Below, piece after piece: positions 35,801-48,593 of a DNA stretch of 64,000 nucleotides. Made by a program: the position numbers and the translations under genes. Every line of letters begins with the position of its first letter. Position 1 is the first letter of the stretch. The notes under the pieces were generated by a model, which saw nothing but the letters and a program-made list of their open reading frames with translations, was not told the origin of the DNA and ran no database searches. This stretch comes from Humulus lupulus (lineage: Eukaryota > Streptophyta > Magnoliopsida > Rosales > Cannabaceae), in NCBI RefSeq assembly GCF_963169125.1, contig NC_084795.1, positions 186,346,214 to 186,410,213 of the forward strand, written 5' to 3'.

Positions 35801-36605
35801 TGGTTATCGATATTGATTGTGCTATGATGTTATAGTATTCTTCCTGGGCCTCAGCTCACAGGTGCTGTGTGGTGCAGGTTAAGGAAAGGGTAAGACGAAT
35901 TGACCATGGGTCGGAGAGCTCTGGGGGCGACGTGTACATTGTCAGCTGCTCGGCCACCACGGTTGAGGGATTGTACAGGGACGGAATCCTAAAACGTGTA
36001 TTTTTCCATTAGAGTGGCTTGATTATTTATAATATTTGGAAGTTCTTTAATTATGCCATTTAAACCCTAATTTGAGATTCCATGTACCAAACATTTATTT
36101 TAATTAAACTTATTCGTTTATAACCAAAATCTTTCATACCTAACCTGTTTATGTCTTTAGATTCACATTTTTATTTAAATGACTTGATTAGAAAGTCTCG
36201 CACTATTTCAAACACACAGTGTAACGGTCTTGGTTATCCAGGGCGTTACATGGGCGCTGTAGCGCTATTGACAGAGTCGAATTTTTTCAATTTTTAGTGC
36301 ACTAGCACTATAGCGCTCGCTTTCAGTTCTTGATAGTGTTGTAGTGCTCGTTTTGTAGCGATGTAGCGCTACTTTGTTAGCGTTGTAGTGCTTTTTACAA
36401 AATCATTTCTCGAACATCTTGCTCCCGAAAGACAAGATTTTCTAAAAAATAACTCCATTTTCACTTCATTCCACTCTTTTCACCATCTTAGCATGAAAAA
36501 CCTAAAACATGAACAAACGAGTGTAATTTTGCAATAAAATAGCCCTAAACTAATGAAAACCTTCATAAAAACTAAACCCTAAACGAGCCTAAAACTCGTT
36601 TATCA
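32818..36605 (-). repeat. 3' LTR of Athila E, split by solo LTR D
   Basis: Plus-strand ends are TGATCGTGAAAATTT and CTCGTTTATCA; the LTR is about 1.3 kb without D. The GC-word cassette covers 33744-33771 and 36251-36394, with words such as CTGTAGCGCTA, GGGCGCTGTAGCGCTA and ATGTAGCGCTAC. D inserted inside this cassette. The polypurine tract (plus AACTCCCCCAAAC) follows at 36606. Confidence 0.85.
33772..36250 (+). repeat. Tekay-type solo LTR D (2479 bp)
   Basis: TGTAACGACCC to GGGCGTTACA with a perfect TGGGC duplication (33767-33771 and 36251-36255) and no internal region, hence a solo LTR. It is oriented opposite to A, B and C. Conserved points shared with those LTRs are a splice donor at 34452 (TTTAG/GTGAGTATT) and an acceptor block ending GTGGTGCAG at 35877. 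Its word cassette (34850-35030) is built on GCCGCGG, for example GGGCCGCGGCATGGGG, rather than AGCGCT. Confidence 0.9.
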
Positions 36606-37847
36606 AACTCCCCCAAACTAAACCTTTACTCGCCCTCGAGTAAAGAATCTAACTAGACTTTAACCTAAAAAAACCAAGTTGACATAACCAACCAATTCCA
36701 ACACTCAAGACTACTATGCATATATAATTCTCAGTAAAAATAATCATGCTATTTAAAATATTAATCTAGATTTTCAGTCAAAATACTTCACCCTTTCACT
36801 GCAATCTATCAATGCCAAAGCTCATTTACTCATAACTCGCAAATAAAATAATTGAACCACTTTACGCATATCAAATTCTTACCAAAATAACCACATAACC
36901 GATTATTTCCATATGCCTGCTCTACTTACTATTCTCTATTAATATAAACAAATGCACAAATAAGAATCAATAGGGCTTTTCAAAGGTTGTAATAGAAAGC
37001 ATAGGTACAGGTAGATAAAGAAACATTTTAAGGCTTGATCATACCACAAGCAATCCATCTAACAAACTTTCCCATCAATTTCAAACCACTCATCCCTTGT
37101 TACCCCTTTTTCTGTGCAATGATTGAGAATTTTTTTTCTTTTCTTTCTTTTCAACGATTGAGAAAACTATGCAAAACCAGCTCATTCTTATTTTTCTTTC
37201 TCATAATACACGGGAGCATAATCATTTTGCACTTTCTTTTTCTTTTCTTTCTTTAATTTTTTTTTTCTGAATAACACATAATACATACATCCCATTACAC
37301 ATTTACTCCCCTCATATAATAGTTTTCATGCTCATGGTATGGGTCAAAAAGAGTAAATGGTAATCCAATTCATAGCTAGGCTCAAATGAATGTGTTAACA
37401 GGAAAACAATTATAAGGCTCAAAAGGGTTAACTAAGGATAAAATTTAATAGGGTTAGCTTGAAAGGCACAACCAGTCCAAAAAAATTGCCTATATCATTT
37501 TCCTAAATGTGCATTGTGTCAAATTTCATCTCAAATAGTAAGTAAAAAGGTTCTAGAATTTTTTTTCAATCTTTTTCAATCCACAATCCAAATTCAACAT
37601 GCATAAAATAATTCAATTATAATATTTGCAATTTATGAGCAATAGATCTCTAATGTCAATAGATCACAGTGAAAAAACAAAGTAATCTAACCAAGCACAC
37701 AGATTGTTTCAGAAGCACATCAACTTTTCCTTTGGATTATAAATAGTTAATCATATTTAAATGGAAATTATTATCAACTTAATTTATACTCTAAAACATG
37801 ACTCAATACAACTAACCAAACAAATATAAAAAACGCATCAAATCACA
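36606..37847 (-). other. 3' noncoding region of Athila E
   Basis: Lies between ORF3 and the 3' LTR. It has the LTR-adjacent polypurine tract at 36606-36618 and low-complexity T/C runs near 37127-37270. A second polypurine-like tract (minus TTTGGGGGAGAG, with GAGGACAATGTT just upstream) sits at about 37860-37895 at the end of ORF3. No gene is supported here. Confidence 0.6.
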
Positions 37848-38628
37848 CTAAAAATAAATCTCTCCCCCAAACTTAAAACCTAACATTGTCCTCAATGTTA
37901 AAGTGCATAAAGAATGAGAAAAGAGACTTACCTGAACTACCACATCAGTATGGCGATTGTGGAGGCTGGGAGGAAGGTCCGTCAAATGATTGAGAGAGCG
38001 GAGGATGTGGTTGTTGAACCCAGCAAATGGCGGAGGCGGAGGTGGAGATAAAAATGGAGAATAAGATTGATACGATGGTGGTGGAGCAAAATAATTCTGA
38101 TCCGCCTCATTTAAAGACCATTGACTCACCAAGTTATTTAAGCAAGCCACATGGTTCACCACGTATTCATACTGTTGTCCCATATATTGATTCATCATAT
38201 GTTGTTGCTGAACCATATATTGAATTTGTTGGAGAAGAAAATCCAACTTATCATTAACGTTCTGCACGCTAAGGTCAATACTACCCCCAACCAACACTGG
38301 ATCAACATCTTCTTCCACCTCTGTTTCAACACGATGTTTACCCTTCTTCCTTGTTTGTGGCACATAAAGAGTAGGTGTAGTGTAATCCTTCTTTAAAGTA
38401 ATCGACAAAGGTTGCTGCAATGACTTATATATATCTGTGACGAACTCAGGAACTCCAGCTTTGTAGCATAACATAGTTATTACAGACCCATGGCCCAAAC
38501 CTCCAGTGGCATGGCCTTTTTCAATACACTCAATATTCTCTTTTATCCATGTGCCCATGTTAATATTCATTGCTGTCATCAGCGCATACATCAAAAGTAC
38601 TCAATCCTTTGTCATGTCAGACACATGA
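37848..38628 (-). pseudogene. Athila ORF3, C-terminal part
   Basis: Open frame with LMYALMTAMNINMGTWI at its start, resembling the plant 'putative plant transposon protein' type of domain. It is followed by a Gln-rich, probably coiled segment (LLQQIQYMVQQQ) and a Pro-rich tail (SPPPPPPFAGFNN). Element C cut it from its N-terminal half (47984-48593). By position it takes the place of the so-called env-like ORF of Athila, but I see no signal peptide or membrane segment, so I do not call it env. A stop precedes the join near 38600. Confidence 0.6.
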
Positions 38629-41074
38629 TGTAACGCCCTACTTCCTTAGAGCCGTTACTAAGTGAGTTTTAAGGCAAAACAGTGCAATGAGCTCGCTAAC
38701 CGAGGTTTTGAAACAAAAGTGTGACTAATAAAGAAAGTTAAGGCTGTAATCTTTGAAAATGCGTTGACTCAATAAAACTTCTAGTATTAAACAATTGGGA
38801 TCCCAAAATAAGGTTTGAAAACTAATTACATCTTGAAATAAGTTTACAGTTGATAAATTCTAAAATCATAGATTATTACAGCCATTTTCACATAAACCCC
38901 CAACCAAAGCAGTCGGGCAGGCCAAACATGTACGCGTCGCTTCACGCTCTCCGTACTCATGGTTGGTTGACTCAAACTTTGCCCTACCTACAACACGGAG
39001 CACCCGTGAGCCGAAGCCCAGCAAGAAAACTCATGCAGAACATAACATATGCAATTTATACAATTTATCATAACAGATAATCCACACATAAACAAGTCAA
39101 CCATTAGACTAAGCAAACACGGCCATGCCGTCCCCGAAGCCTTACCGAAGCCTGGGGTCTCGGTCTTCACCGCAGGATCTTACACATATCCTGTGGGTCC
39201 CGGGCCCTGCCCTGACCATAGCATCCCATGTGCTAGGTGTTACTTCCGGCTCCGCTGCCGTACCCGGCCTACGCCGCACTCGGCCCTTGCCGTTCATTTC
39301 ATTATAATCATACAAAGCATAAGTCAAACAACAATCATACAATTATCAATACATGTAAGTCTACACCCTAACATGTAATGCAATATAGGGCCATGCCCGG
39401 CAATCATCTCATCATGCAATATAGGGCCGTGCCCCGCAATCACACTATGGGCCCACGCCCTATCCTACGGGTGTTATAGTTTTCTTACCTTTCCCTTCAA
39501 TAGCTTAGATCACCTGACTCCTTGAGCACGATCCCACTCGAGCCTTAGCGCACACCTAGGCACAAACATAGGTCAAAGTCAACACCGAACCCCAAGTCCG
39601 AATACCTAGCCCCGGGACCAATCCCGGGCCCCCGGGAAGTCCTAAATCCCCAAAACAAAGTGGCGGAATCGAGCCCCGAACCCTAGGTCAAAATCCCTCA
39701 TAAAAACCCAAAAATTCACCTCTGTGAACAGTGCAGCGCTACAGCGCTCAAAAGAGGGCGCTGTAGCGCTACAAGCAGAACACTCCCCCCAGAACAGGGG
39801 CTAGCGCTACAGCGCCCACTGACTAGCGCTGTAGCGCTAGTTGCAGCCCAGCAGAACCAAAAATCGCATCTTGCGATTTTCTCCTCCCATTTCAACTCCA
39901 AACTTGTCCAAACCTTTTCCAAACCTAAAATCAAGCTTATACACACTCCACACTCATCCCAAGCATCCCAAGAACTCAAAACCCAATCTCATTCAACCCA
40001 AATCTCAAAATCTAACATGATGAACTCAAAAACCAGAAATTCAATCAACAACAAAGTTAAAGGCTTAGAATTCTTACCATTGATGCAATTTTGACCTTGA
40101 TTCAACCCTAGGCCTCCTTAGCTTGTTCATCCTCAAAGCTTGCCCAGAAATCCCCTAAAGTTCCCAACAACTCAGTTCAAAACACAGCTCAAACCAGCCA
40201 AAACCCTAAAACAGAAATCTCCAAGAACTTACCTCAAACTTCTGATGTGATCTTGCTAACCCCTAGCCAATCCTCAAGCCTAACCCAAGATCCTTGATGC
40301 TCAGCCTATCATTGCTCTCCACCAAGCTTTGCTCCAAGAAAAATGGAGGGAAAATGGTGCAAGAGTGCACAACCGAACCACCCCTCTGTTTTCCCTCTTC
40401 TTTTCCTTCTTTCCTTTTTTTTTTCTTTCTTTCCTTCAGCATTCCCACTCTCTAACAATCCCACTCACAATATAAAGCCTTAAAAATCTATCTTTAAAGG
40501 CCAAATGACCAAAATGCCCACCCTATTAAATTCTAAACCTTTAAGTCCATAAAGGGGCGTTTTAGTCATATTACCCAAATTCCCACTAATTCCTCAAGTG
40601 TCCCTAATATTTTCCCGTTGCTTCCCAACACTTGATAAACCACCAAATAAGATATTCCCCATCATCAAAATAAATCTCAATCTATTCTCTGAATTCCTGT
40701 TCATACCCCCAGGCTCGCCCCGAGCCGGGTATAAATTCCCGTCATCACTTTCCGCTAGCCTGCTCACTGGGATCGCCTCGAGTCACAAAACACAGATACA
40801 CCCACATACCACTGGGGTCTCAACAATCAACACATATCAATACAGTTATGCCCAATCATGGCCAAAATTGCAATTATGCCCTTCTAACACGATCCGGGCC
40901 TACATGCATACTAATATACATAGTCATGCATCTCAGATAAACAAATAGTCATATAACATGCTTTAAATCACAATCATGCATTTAATTTATAAATATCACA
41001 CATAAATCCCGTCATGCCCTCCTGGCACGCTAATCAAGGCCCTTAAGCCTTATTAGCTAAATTGGGTCGTTATA
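38629..41074 (-). repeat. 3' LTR of element C (2446 bp)
   Basis: Begins TGTAACGCCCTAC and ends GGGTCGTTATA; the partner ends TTACA, so the terminal CA has mutated to TA here. Minus-strand signals are a splice donor at 40232 (TTGAG/GTAAGTTC), a GC-word cassette at 39731-39843 (AGCGCTACAGCGCT and GGCGCTGTAGCGCTAC), and an acceptor at 38988 (GTGTTGTAG). ACTATCCCCTCCTC at the inner edge is the polypurine tract on the element's strand. Confidence 0.92.
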
Positions 41075-44000
41075 ACTATCCCCTCCTCATAAAAATTTCG
41101 TCCTCGAAATTTATCCAACACCTCAGTCAGTAAACCCGCAACTCTGACCATAATTTCCAAGGCCCACCGCCTTTACTTTACTTTCCAACTACACTCTTAC
41201 AAGAGTAACAATCTTGCCCCCACAAGATCTTGTCTAATAGCCATACTCTCGATAGCCTCTCGTTACACCGCAACCCTGCCGAAGCCCAGGGTCTGCCTAG
41301 GTTACAATGACCAATTCATTGTCTTAATCCTGATTCCAGAGATACTCAAACGTCGTCACCTTTACTAGGTGGGATCAGCTTGTAGGCCCCGCTGGCCTAA
41401 CACTTAGTACAACCTCGAAATTTTATGTTGAATCAAGAGTCCAAACTCTCCCTTCTTTCTCTGAACACCTTACAGATCCTCATCTGTTATCACGCAGAGA
41501 CGCAACTCTTTCTTCCCGAAACTTTATTTCCTCATAACTTAGCAATTTACCAGCTCTTTATCCTTTCAGATAGGCAAACACTCCTGCCTTAAGAAGTTTC
41601 AACGACCTTCTTGGCTTTCTCTCTGAACTAAAGCCAAACTGTAGTATTCATTATCTTTCACCTCTTACCAAGCCCAATGTCGTGTTACATTAGCAAGACA
41701 CCAGCACCCGCCACCACGACTAACTTACCAGGGATTACACTTCCCTTAATACCTCAAGTATTCGCCTACTCAGCGCTTAATTCTTTAAGATCCTTGATAA
41801 ACTTTCAGACTGCCATTCCACTTGCAATCAACTAATAATTCCAGGTTCCCACTCTGTTCTTTTTGTCCTCCAATTCCATTCCAACAATTTAAAATACTAT
41901 AGGGTCTCAATTCCGTATCATCGACGTTCTATCTTGAAACCAGTTCACTTGACCCAACAACATTAACTCCCTCAACTGAGTTACACTTTTCATGCCCAAA
42001 CAATTTACTCAAGGTCTAAAGTGGTCTATTCCCATGATACACTACCACATCACCTAACCCCTCAGGGTCCAAAGGAAAACGCTATATTCCGGCACCCGCT
42101 CGACCCTCCCGGTACGACGTACCCTAGGAGGTGGAATAATGTCCATTCAGAATTCTCATTCATAAACCAAATCTAATTGGATCCTTCATCCATTCCTGGT
42201 ATCCTAACTTGTACCACCTTAGCAGGGTTCTTCCCTGCTTTGACCCAAGCCGACACTTCGGATTCCCTAGCTCAGTGACCCTCACCAGCTAATCAAACCT
42301 ACTAACGTTACGCCAATCTCAGTCGTTGCCTTATATCCTCCATCGCAATCTATGGCATTATTCCCTAACTGATACTCGCCTCACAGCTAGGAGCTCCGCC
42401 TCCAATTATATCTCCCCTCGCTCCCTCGAGGATTTTAAACACTGATCATCCGTCTGTTACTTTTCACCACCTCTGTGTCTCAATGCTATCTTTCTTACTA
42501 AAACCCAAGACTCAAGCACCTTGTGATACGCGTAACTGTTAACTTAACGCTCCAAGCATATCCACCACGTTCATTCTTTCATCTCCCGCAAGGTTCGATC
42601 CATGCTCACATCAATTTTTCCTGGGCGTGCCCAAATCGTGATACACTCCCCCATTTCCATAACCTTACCATTGATCAGGTCCTTTATGCAATCACCCTCT
42701 ACTTAACCAAAACATACACAAATTCCAGATACTTAAACAATCTTACCTTGTCTTATGAATTTCTTTCTGATTTGACACCACTCAGTCCATCTAACTTCGA
42801 GTTTTACTGTTCTCCTCATCTCTGATGTAGTCGTCTCCGGAGGTGCTTGTGCAATAGATGACGCGCTTACTAGTCTTGTTATGCCTTCAGTTCTTCAAAG
42901 GCTCTTCATTAGCTTCTTTGCGGCTTCAGATAAATTATTCTCTTACCTGTCCTTCCTTCTTGTAGCTCTAATCTGAGTACTCTTGACGACACCCAAACTA
43001 ACACTCCGTAGAACCTTACCTGAGACTCTGCCTTCTGGGTACAAACGCCTTCCGTAGTCATTTGCCCACCATTTCCGTCTGAGAGTAATCCATGTGCACT
43101 TCTCGTGAGCTTGAAGGAAACTTGCCCATACCGTTCACGCATTCCCTGCCTAAAGAACTTACCTGTGCTGCTGCAGCTTGAACCATTCTAGAGTCTCTGT
43201 TACCAACTCCTCACACCCTACCTGGTGCAAACTAGACAAATTCCTGAAATGTCTCTATCCTTGGTTTCCAACTGGCAATAACCAGGTCGTAGATCAACTC
43301 TTGGGGACATCGTCCCATCTTGTATCCAACATTGTACTTTTCGTCCTAACCCGACGATACTAGCAATCCCCGCAGTACAACACTCTGGCTTTTCCAGGGT
43401 CAAATTCCTTCGATTGTTTCAATAGACTTTCTGTCGGCCAATACCGTTTTTTTACAACATCCCTTATACCAATCCTATCTGTAGTCTGACCTTGAAGTAT
43501 TCCCTAAATCTTTCTTTGCATACTCACATAACTTTCCCACTGGTCAGCTCTGTCTCCTTTACGTACTCCAGATGAGATCCTCTACAATCCGTCTGCCAGA
43601 GTCTCTATTTCCTTCTCAATAAGTATTACTGTCCTCGGCCTCTCAAATGGCACCTTTGAGTCGACCTCTCTATGTCCATCTCCCACTCGGGACATTCTCA
43701 ACACCGAGTCCTTCCAGTTCGTTACGCAACCATAGCATAACCATTCAGTTAAATACTCATCCTCGAGGAATCAGCCTCGAACCTTGAACGTATCGATGCA
43801 TTCCAGTTCTCTGTTCCCTCACCAGGGGAAATCCATACTCACATCTCGAGTTACTCTAAGTAGAAGTCATGCCCTCACCTGACCTCCTCTCAGGTGGTAT
43901 CCTCTCCCTCATGCACACCAAATAACCTCCTGGTTCCCGTCGCCATCTCGGTAACTACCTTTTCAATCAGGCTTCTTTCCAATCTCAAATTTAGGTGCCC

Positions 44001-45536
44001 AAGCACTGTCCGGGGTCCTTCTACCTCAAAAATCAAGAATCCGACCTCGTTGCGTCCTATCAACAAAAGTACCCTCTTATCAATCAGACTTTTTCCCCTT
44101 TCTTGGCCAAACCAGAAGCCACAGAACTATCCGGGGTTCTATCAACTTGATTAACACAATTCTCTCTTTACTAACTCCATCAAAGGAAGCACTGCCCCTG
44201 TGGCTCTAGCACTCATGCTCTAATCATCAACCATCAGTTCCTCGAACCCCATGGCTCTCTCTGCCATCCACATATAGATGATAAATCCTTACATCAGAAC
44301 AGCCCAAACTACTTAGACTATTCCATATCTCAAATCCTTAAATGGGTCGCCATCAATTCCAGATACATCCATCAGTATAAATTCCCAAAATGAACTATCC
44401 AATTCACCAAACCCATTGATCTACGCTGTTGTTACCCCCAACAGTCCAAACCAAACTTATAAGTCCACAAGTCTCCACAGTTCGAATCATGTCTTTAAAA
44501 ATCTCATCTAACCATTCATCATCTAGGTTCTTTCCAACCCATTAAGCCAGTACCTCAGCCCGAGTACCAATTCCAGGCATCCCTCTGCCTCAACATTTAA
44601 CATAACCCCCTAATCAGGATCTCTCGTCCTCTTAACCAAGGGTGGAATTAACTCAGCTCATCTATTGATAAATTCCTTGTCAACTCGTACCTTTCTCAAC
44701 TCTAGAGGATAACACCCTATACGCCTTTCATATAGTACCCTTATCTGTCCATACTTCACCGTAAACCATCACCGGTAACCTTACTGTTAAAACATCTAAT
44801 TCAACCATCTCCCCAGAGAATCCGCTGTTCTTCTATCCCATCTCAACTAACAAACTCCACAGCTAACTCACACACTAGTGACCCTTTGCTGCTGCTCTCA
44901 GGGATAACTGGAGATCTCAACTCCAACTTACATCTAGAAACCCCCTTTTTAACACAATATCAGGTCCCCAAACCCTTCTAGGAACCGATAACTCGAGTTC
45001 ATCTGTCAAAACCGACCAACTCCTGAACCCTGTGGTTCCTACTCCGAACCAAACCACCACTAGGTCCAAATATCCACAGGTATAATGCACACACAAGCAT
45101 ATACTAGTTCAAATCAACAATGATATACATTTAGCTACCAGATTTAACATCACTAAGTATATCCATGCTCATCATGCTTCATACAAGCCAATATACAGAT
45201 ATAACATATGAATTTAATCCAAAAAATTAACCATATACACTCAATATGCGAACCATTATGCTAATACTCATCCATATGCATAATAGTATTATTCAGCATG
45301 CATCAATCTCAACATGCAATAATCAAGGGCCCAGCCCAACAGCATCTCCTGCATATGTCAACTCATTTCTCATGCTCCATTATAGATAAGCAGGCAAACA
45401 AGGCATTCAATCATATATTCAGACATGTCAATTAATCATACCAACCAACCCTGAGTCGAGCTTGTCACTGACAGCGAGCGTACATGTTCGGTCGATCTCC
45501 AGAACCAATAAACCTTGGCTCGCTCTGATACCAAGT
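41075..45536 (-). other. Non-coding interior of element C
   Basis: The outer tens of bases resemble B: near the polypurine tract both have AAATTT.GTCCTCGAAATTTA-like sequence, and near the primer site both have TGAGTCGAGCTTG. Between them the plus strand is pyrimidine-rich. The longest open frames are about 100 codons and match nothing I recognise. There is no D-S-G protease, YxDD or integrase motif. Packaging and primer signals are presumably all it needs. Confidence 0.75.
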
Positions 45537-47983
45537 TGTAACGCCCTACTTCCTTAGAGCCGTTACTAAGTGAGTTTTAAGGCAAAACAGTGCAATGAGC
45601 TCGCTAACCGAGGTTTTGAAACAAAAGTGTGACTAATAAAGAAAGTTAAGGCTGTAATCTTTGAAAATGCGTTGACTCAATAAAACTTCTAGTATTAAAC
45701 AATTGGGATCCCAAAATAAGGTTTGAAAACTAATTACATCTTGAAATAAGTTTACAGTTGATAAATTCTAAAATCATAGATTATTACAGCCATTTTCACA
45801 TAAACCCCCAACCAAAGCAGTCGGGCAGGCCAAACATGTACGCGTCGCTTCACGCTCTCCGTACTCATGGTTGGTTGACTCAAACTTTGCCCTACCTACA
45901 ACACGGAGCACCCGTGAGCCGAAGCCCAGCAAGAAAACTCATGCAGAACATAACATATGCAATTTATACAATTTATCATAACAGATAATCCACACATAAA
46001 CAAGTCAACCATTAGACTAAGCAAACACGGCCATGCCGTCCCCGAAGCCTTACCGAAGCCTGGGGTCTCGGTCTTCACCGCAGGATCTTACACATATCCT
46101 GTGGGTCCCGGGCCCTGCCCTGACCATAGCATCCCATGTGCTAGGTGTTACTTCCGGCTCCGCTGCCGTACCCGGCCTACGCCGCACTCGGCCCTTGCCG
46201 TTCATTTCATTATAATCATACAAAGCATAAGTCAAACAACAATCATACAATTATCAATACATGTAAGTCTACACCCTAACATGTAATGCAATATAGGGCC
46301 ATGCCCGACAATCATCTCATCATGCAATATAGGGCCGTGCCCCGCAATCACACTATGGGCCCACGCCCTATCCTACGGGTGTTATAGTTTTCTTACCTTT
46401 CCCTTCAATAGCTTAGATCACCTGACTCCTTGAGCACGATCCCACTCGAGCCTTAGCGCACACCTAGGCACAAACATAGGTCAAAGTCAACACCGAACCC
46501 CAAGTCCGAATACCTAGCCCCGGGACCAATCCCGGGCCCCCGGGAAGTCCTAAATCCCCAAAACAAAGTGGCGGAATCGAGCCCCGAACCCTAGGTCAAA
46601 ATCCCTCATAAAAACCCAAAAATTCACCTCTGTGAACAGTGCAGCGCTACAGCGCTCAAAAGAGGGCGCTGTAGCGCTACAAGCAGAACACTCCCCCCAG
46701 AACAGGGGCTAGCGCTACAGTGCCCACTGACTAGCGCTGTAGCGCTAGTTGCAGCCCAGCAGAACCAAAAATCGCATCTTGCGATTTTCTCCTCCCATTT
46801 CAACTCCAAACTTGTCCAAACCTTTTCCAAACCTAAAATCAAGCTTATACACACTCCACACTCATCCCAAGCATCCCAAGAACTCAAAACCCAATCTCAT
46901 TCAACCCAAATCTCAAAATCTAACATGATGAACTCAAAAACCAGAAATTCAATCAACAACAAAGTTAAAGGCTTAGAATTCTTACCATTGATGCAATTTT
47001 GACCTTGATTCAACCCTAGGCCTCCTTAGCTTGTTCATCCTCAAAGCTTGCCCAGAAATCCCCTAAAGTTCCCAACAACTCAGTTCAAAACACAGCTCAA
47101 ACCAGCCAAAACCCTAAAACAGAAATCTCCAAGAACTTACCTCAAACTTCTGATGTGATCTTGCTAACCCCTAGCCAATCCTCAAGCCTAACCCAAGATC
47201 CTTGATGCTCAGCCTATCATTGCTCTCCACCAAGCTTTGCTCCAAGAAAAATGGAGGGAAAATGGTGCAAGAGTGCACAACCGAACCACCCCTCTGTTTT
47301 CCCTCTTCTTTTCCTTCTTTCCTTTTTTTTTTTCTTTCTTTCCTTCAGCATTCCCACTCTCTAACAATCCCACTCACAATATAAAGCCTTAAAAATCTAT
47401 CTTTAAAGGCCAAATGACCAAAATGCCCACCCTATTAAATTCTAAACCTTTAAGTCCATAAAGGGGCGTTTTAGTCATATTACCCAAATTCCCACTAATT
47501 CCTCAAGTGTCCCTAATATTTTCCCGTTGCTTCCCAACACTTGATAAACCACCAAATAAGATATTCCCCATCATCAAAATAAATCTCAATCTATTCTCTG
47601 AATTCCTGTTCATACCCCCAGGCTCGCCCCGAGCCGGGTATAAATTCCCGTCATCACTTTCCGCTAGCCTGCTCACTGGGATCGCCTCGAGTCACAAAAC
47701 ACAGATACACCCACATACCACTGGGGTCTCAACAATCAACACATATCAATACAGTTATGCCCAATCATGGCCAAAATTGCATTTATGCCCTTCTAACACG
47801 ATCCGGGCCTACATGCATACTAATATACATAGTCATGCATCTCAGATAAACAAATAGTCATATAACATGCTTTAAATCACAATCATGCATTTAATTTATA
47901 AATATCACACATAAATCCCGTCATGCCCTCCTGGCACGCTAATCAAGGCCCTTAAGCCTTATTAGCAAAATTGGGTCGTTACA
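45537..47983 (-). repeat. 5' LTR of element C (2447 bp)
   Basis: Almost identical to 38629-41074 and ending TCGTTACA. The word cassette copy lies at 46639-46750, with one AGCGC changed to AGTGC. Preceded by the initiator-Met primer site at about 45524-45536. Confidence 0.92.
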
Positions 47984-48593
47984 CATGACTCACTGGCATA
48001 AACCGAGCACAAACAAAGAAAGCCCAAAATTTGGCTTCAATATTCAACTGACAGGAAACAATACTCTTGGGTAAAGAACAAGATAAATTCCATGGAGCTC
48101 CCTCAAAACATAACTTTTCCGCCATAGCAGCAAAATCGATATATCCTTTAAAAAATCTTGTATATTCCACCTCTTACTCTTTGATATGCAGCACATTAAA
48201 TACCTTATTAATGGATTCAGCTGTGAAAGGCACCCGCTTTCCTCTAACAAATACTTTATCATTGTGTTTAGCCCTTAGATTCGCATATAACTCATAAACC
48301 AATTATGTGTTCGCCTAAGCCAGTTTTGTAACAAAATTGTCCCACTTCCGAGTTGCTAGATTAGCTCAAACCAACTCAAACATTTGATGATCAAAGGGTT
48401 CCAGTTGAAATTCTACTTCTCGTTCAGGAATCAATGTTTTTCTCACAAACTTTTCATACCACTTCTGAGCTAAAAAATTGATAAACCGTGTTTCATCAAA
48501 CTCCTGCTCGGGTGTATCCTCCCTTTGTCGAGATGTAGAAGCTTGGCCTTTACCCTTATCCTTAGACTTCCCATCCTTACTCTTAGGAGCCAT
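47984..48593 (-). pseudogene. Athila ORF3, N-terminal part
   Basis: Starts at the ATG at 48593 (MAPKSKDGKSKDKGKG, a basic Lys-rich start). It runs through FVRKTLIPEREVEF and FFKGYIDFAAMAEKL to FMPVSHV at the C insertion, continuing at 38628. In-frame stops near 48310 and 48175 show decay even without C. Function unknown; the same protein family is found in other plant retroelements. Confidence 0.6.

Larger units (their letters stand above)
38629..47983 (-). mobile_element. Non-autonomous Tekay-related element C, very young
   Basis: LTRs 38629-41074 (2446 bp) and 45537-47983 (2447 bp) differ at about five bases plus one T-run length, about 0.2 percent. Target duplication CATGA is perfect (38624-38628 and 47984-47988). 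The primer site next to the 5' LTR reads TTGGTATCAGAGC on the minus strand, exactly initiator-Met. The 4.46-kb interior holds no recognisable gag, protease, reverse transcriptase or integrase on either strand. It resembles a large retrotransposon derivative moved by a related autonomous element. Confidence 0.9.

Noticed and set aside
37127..37270. T/C-rich low-complexity runs as a regulatory element
   Set aside because: Simple microsatellite-like sequence in a noncoding region, with no conserved partner elsewhere in the window.
37848..48593. Athila ORF3 as a retroviral-type envelope gene
   Set aside because: It sits in the env-like position but shows no signal peptide, membrane segment or glycoprotein features; it looks more like the plant transposon-protein family.
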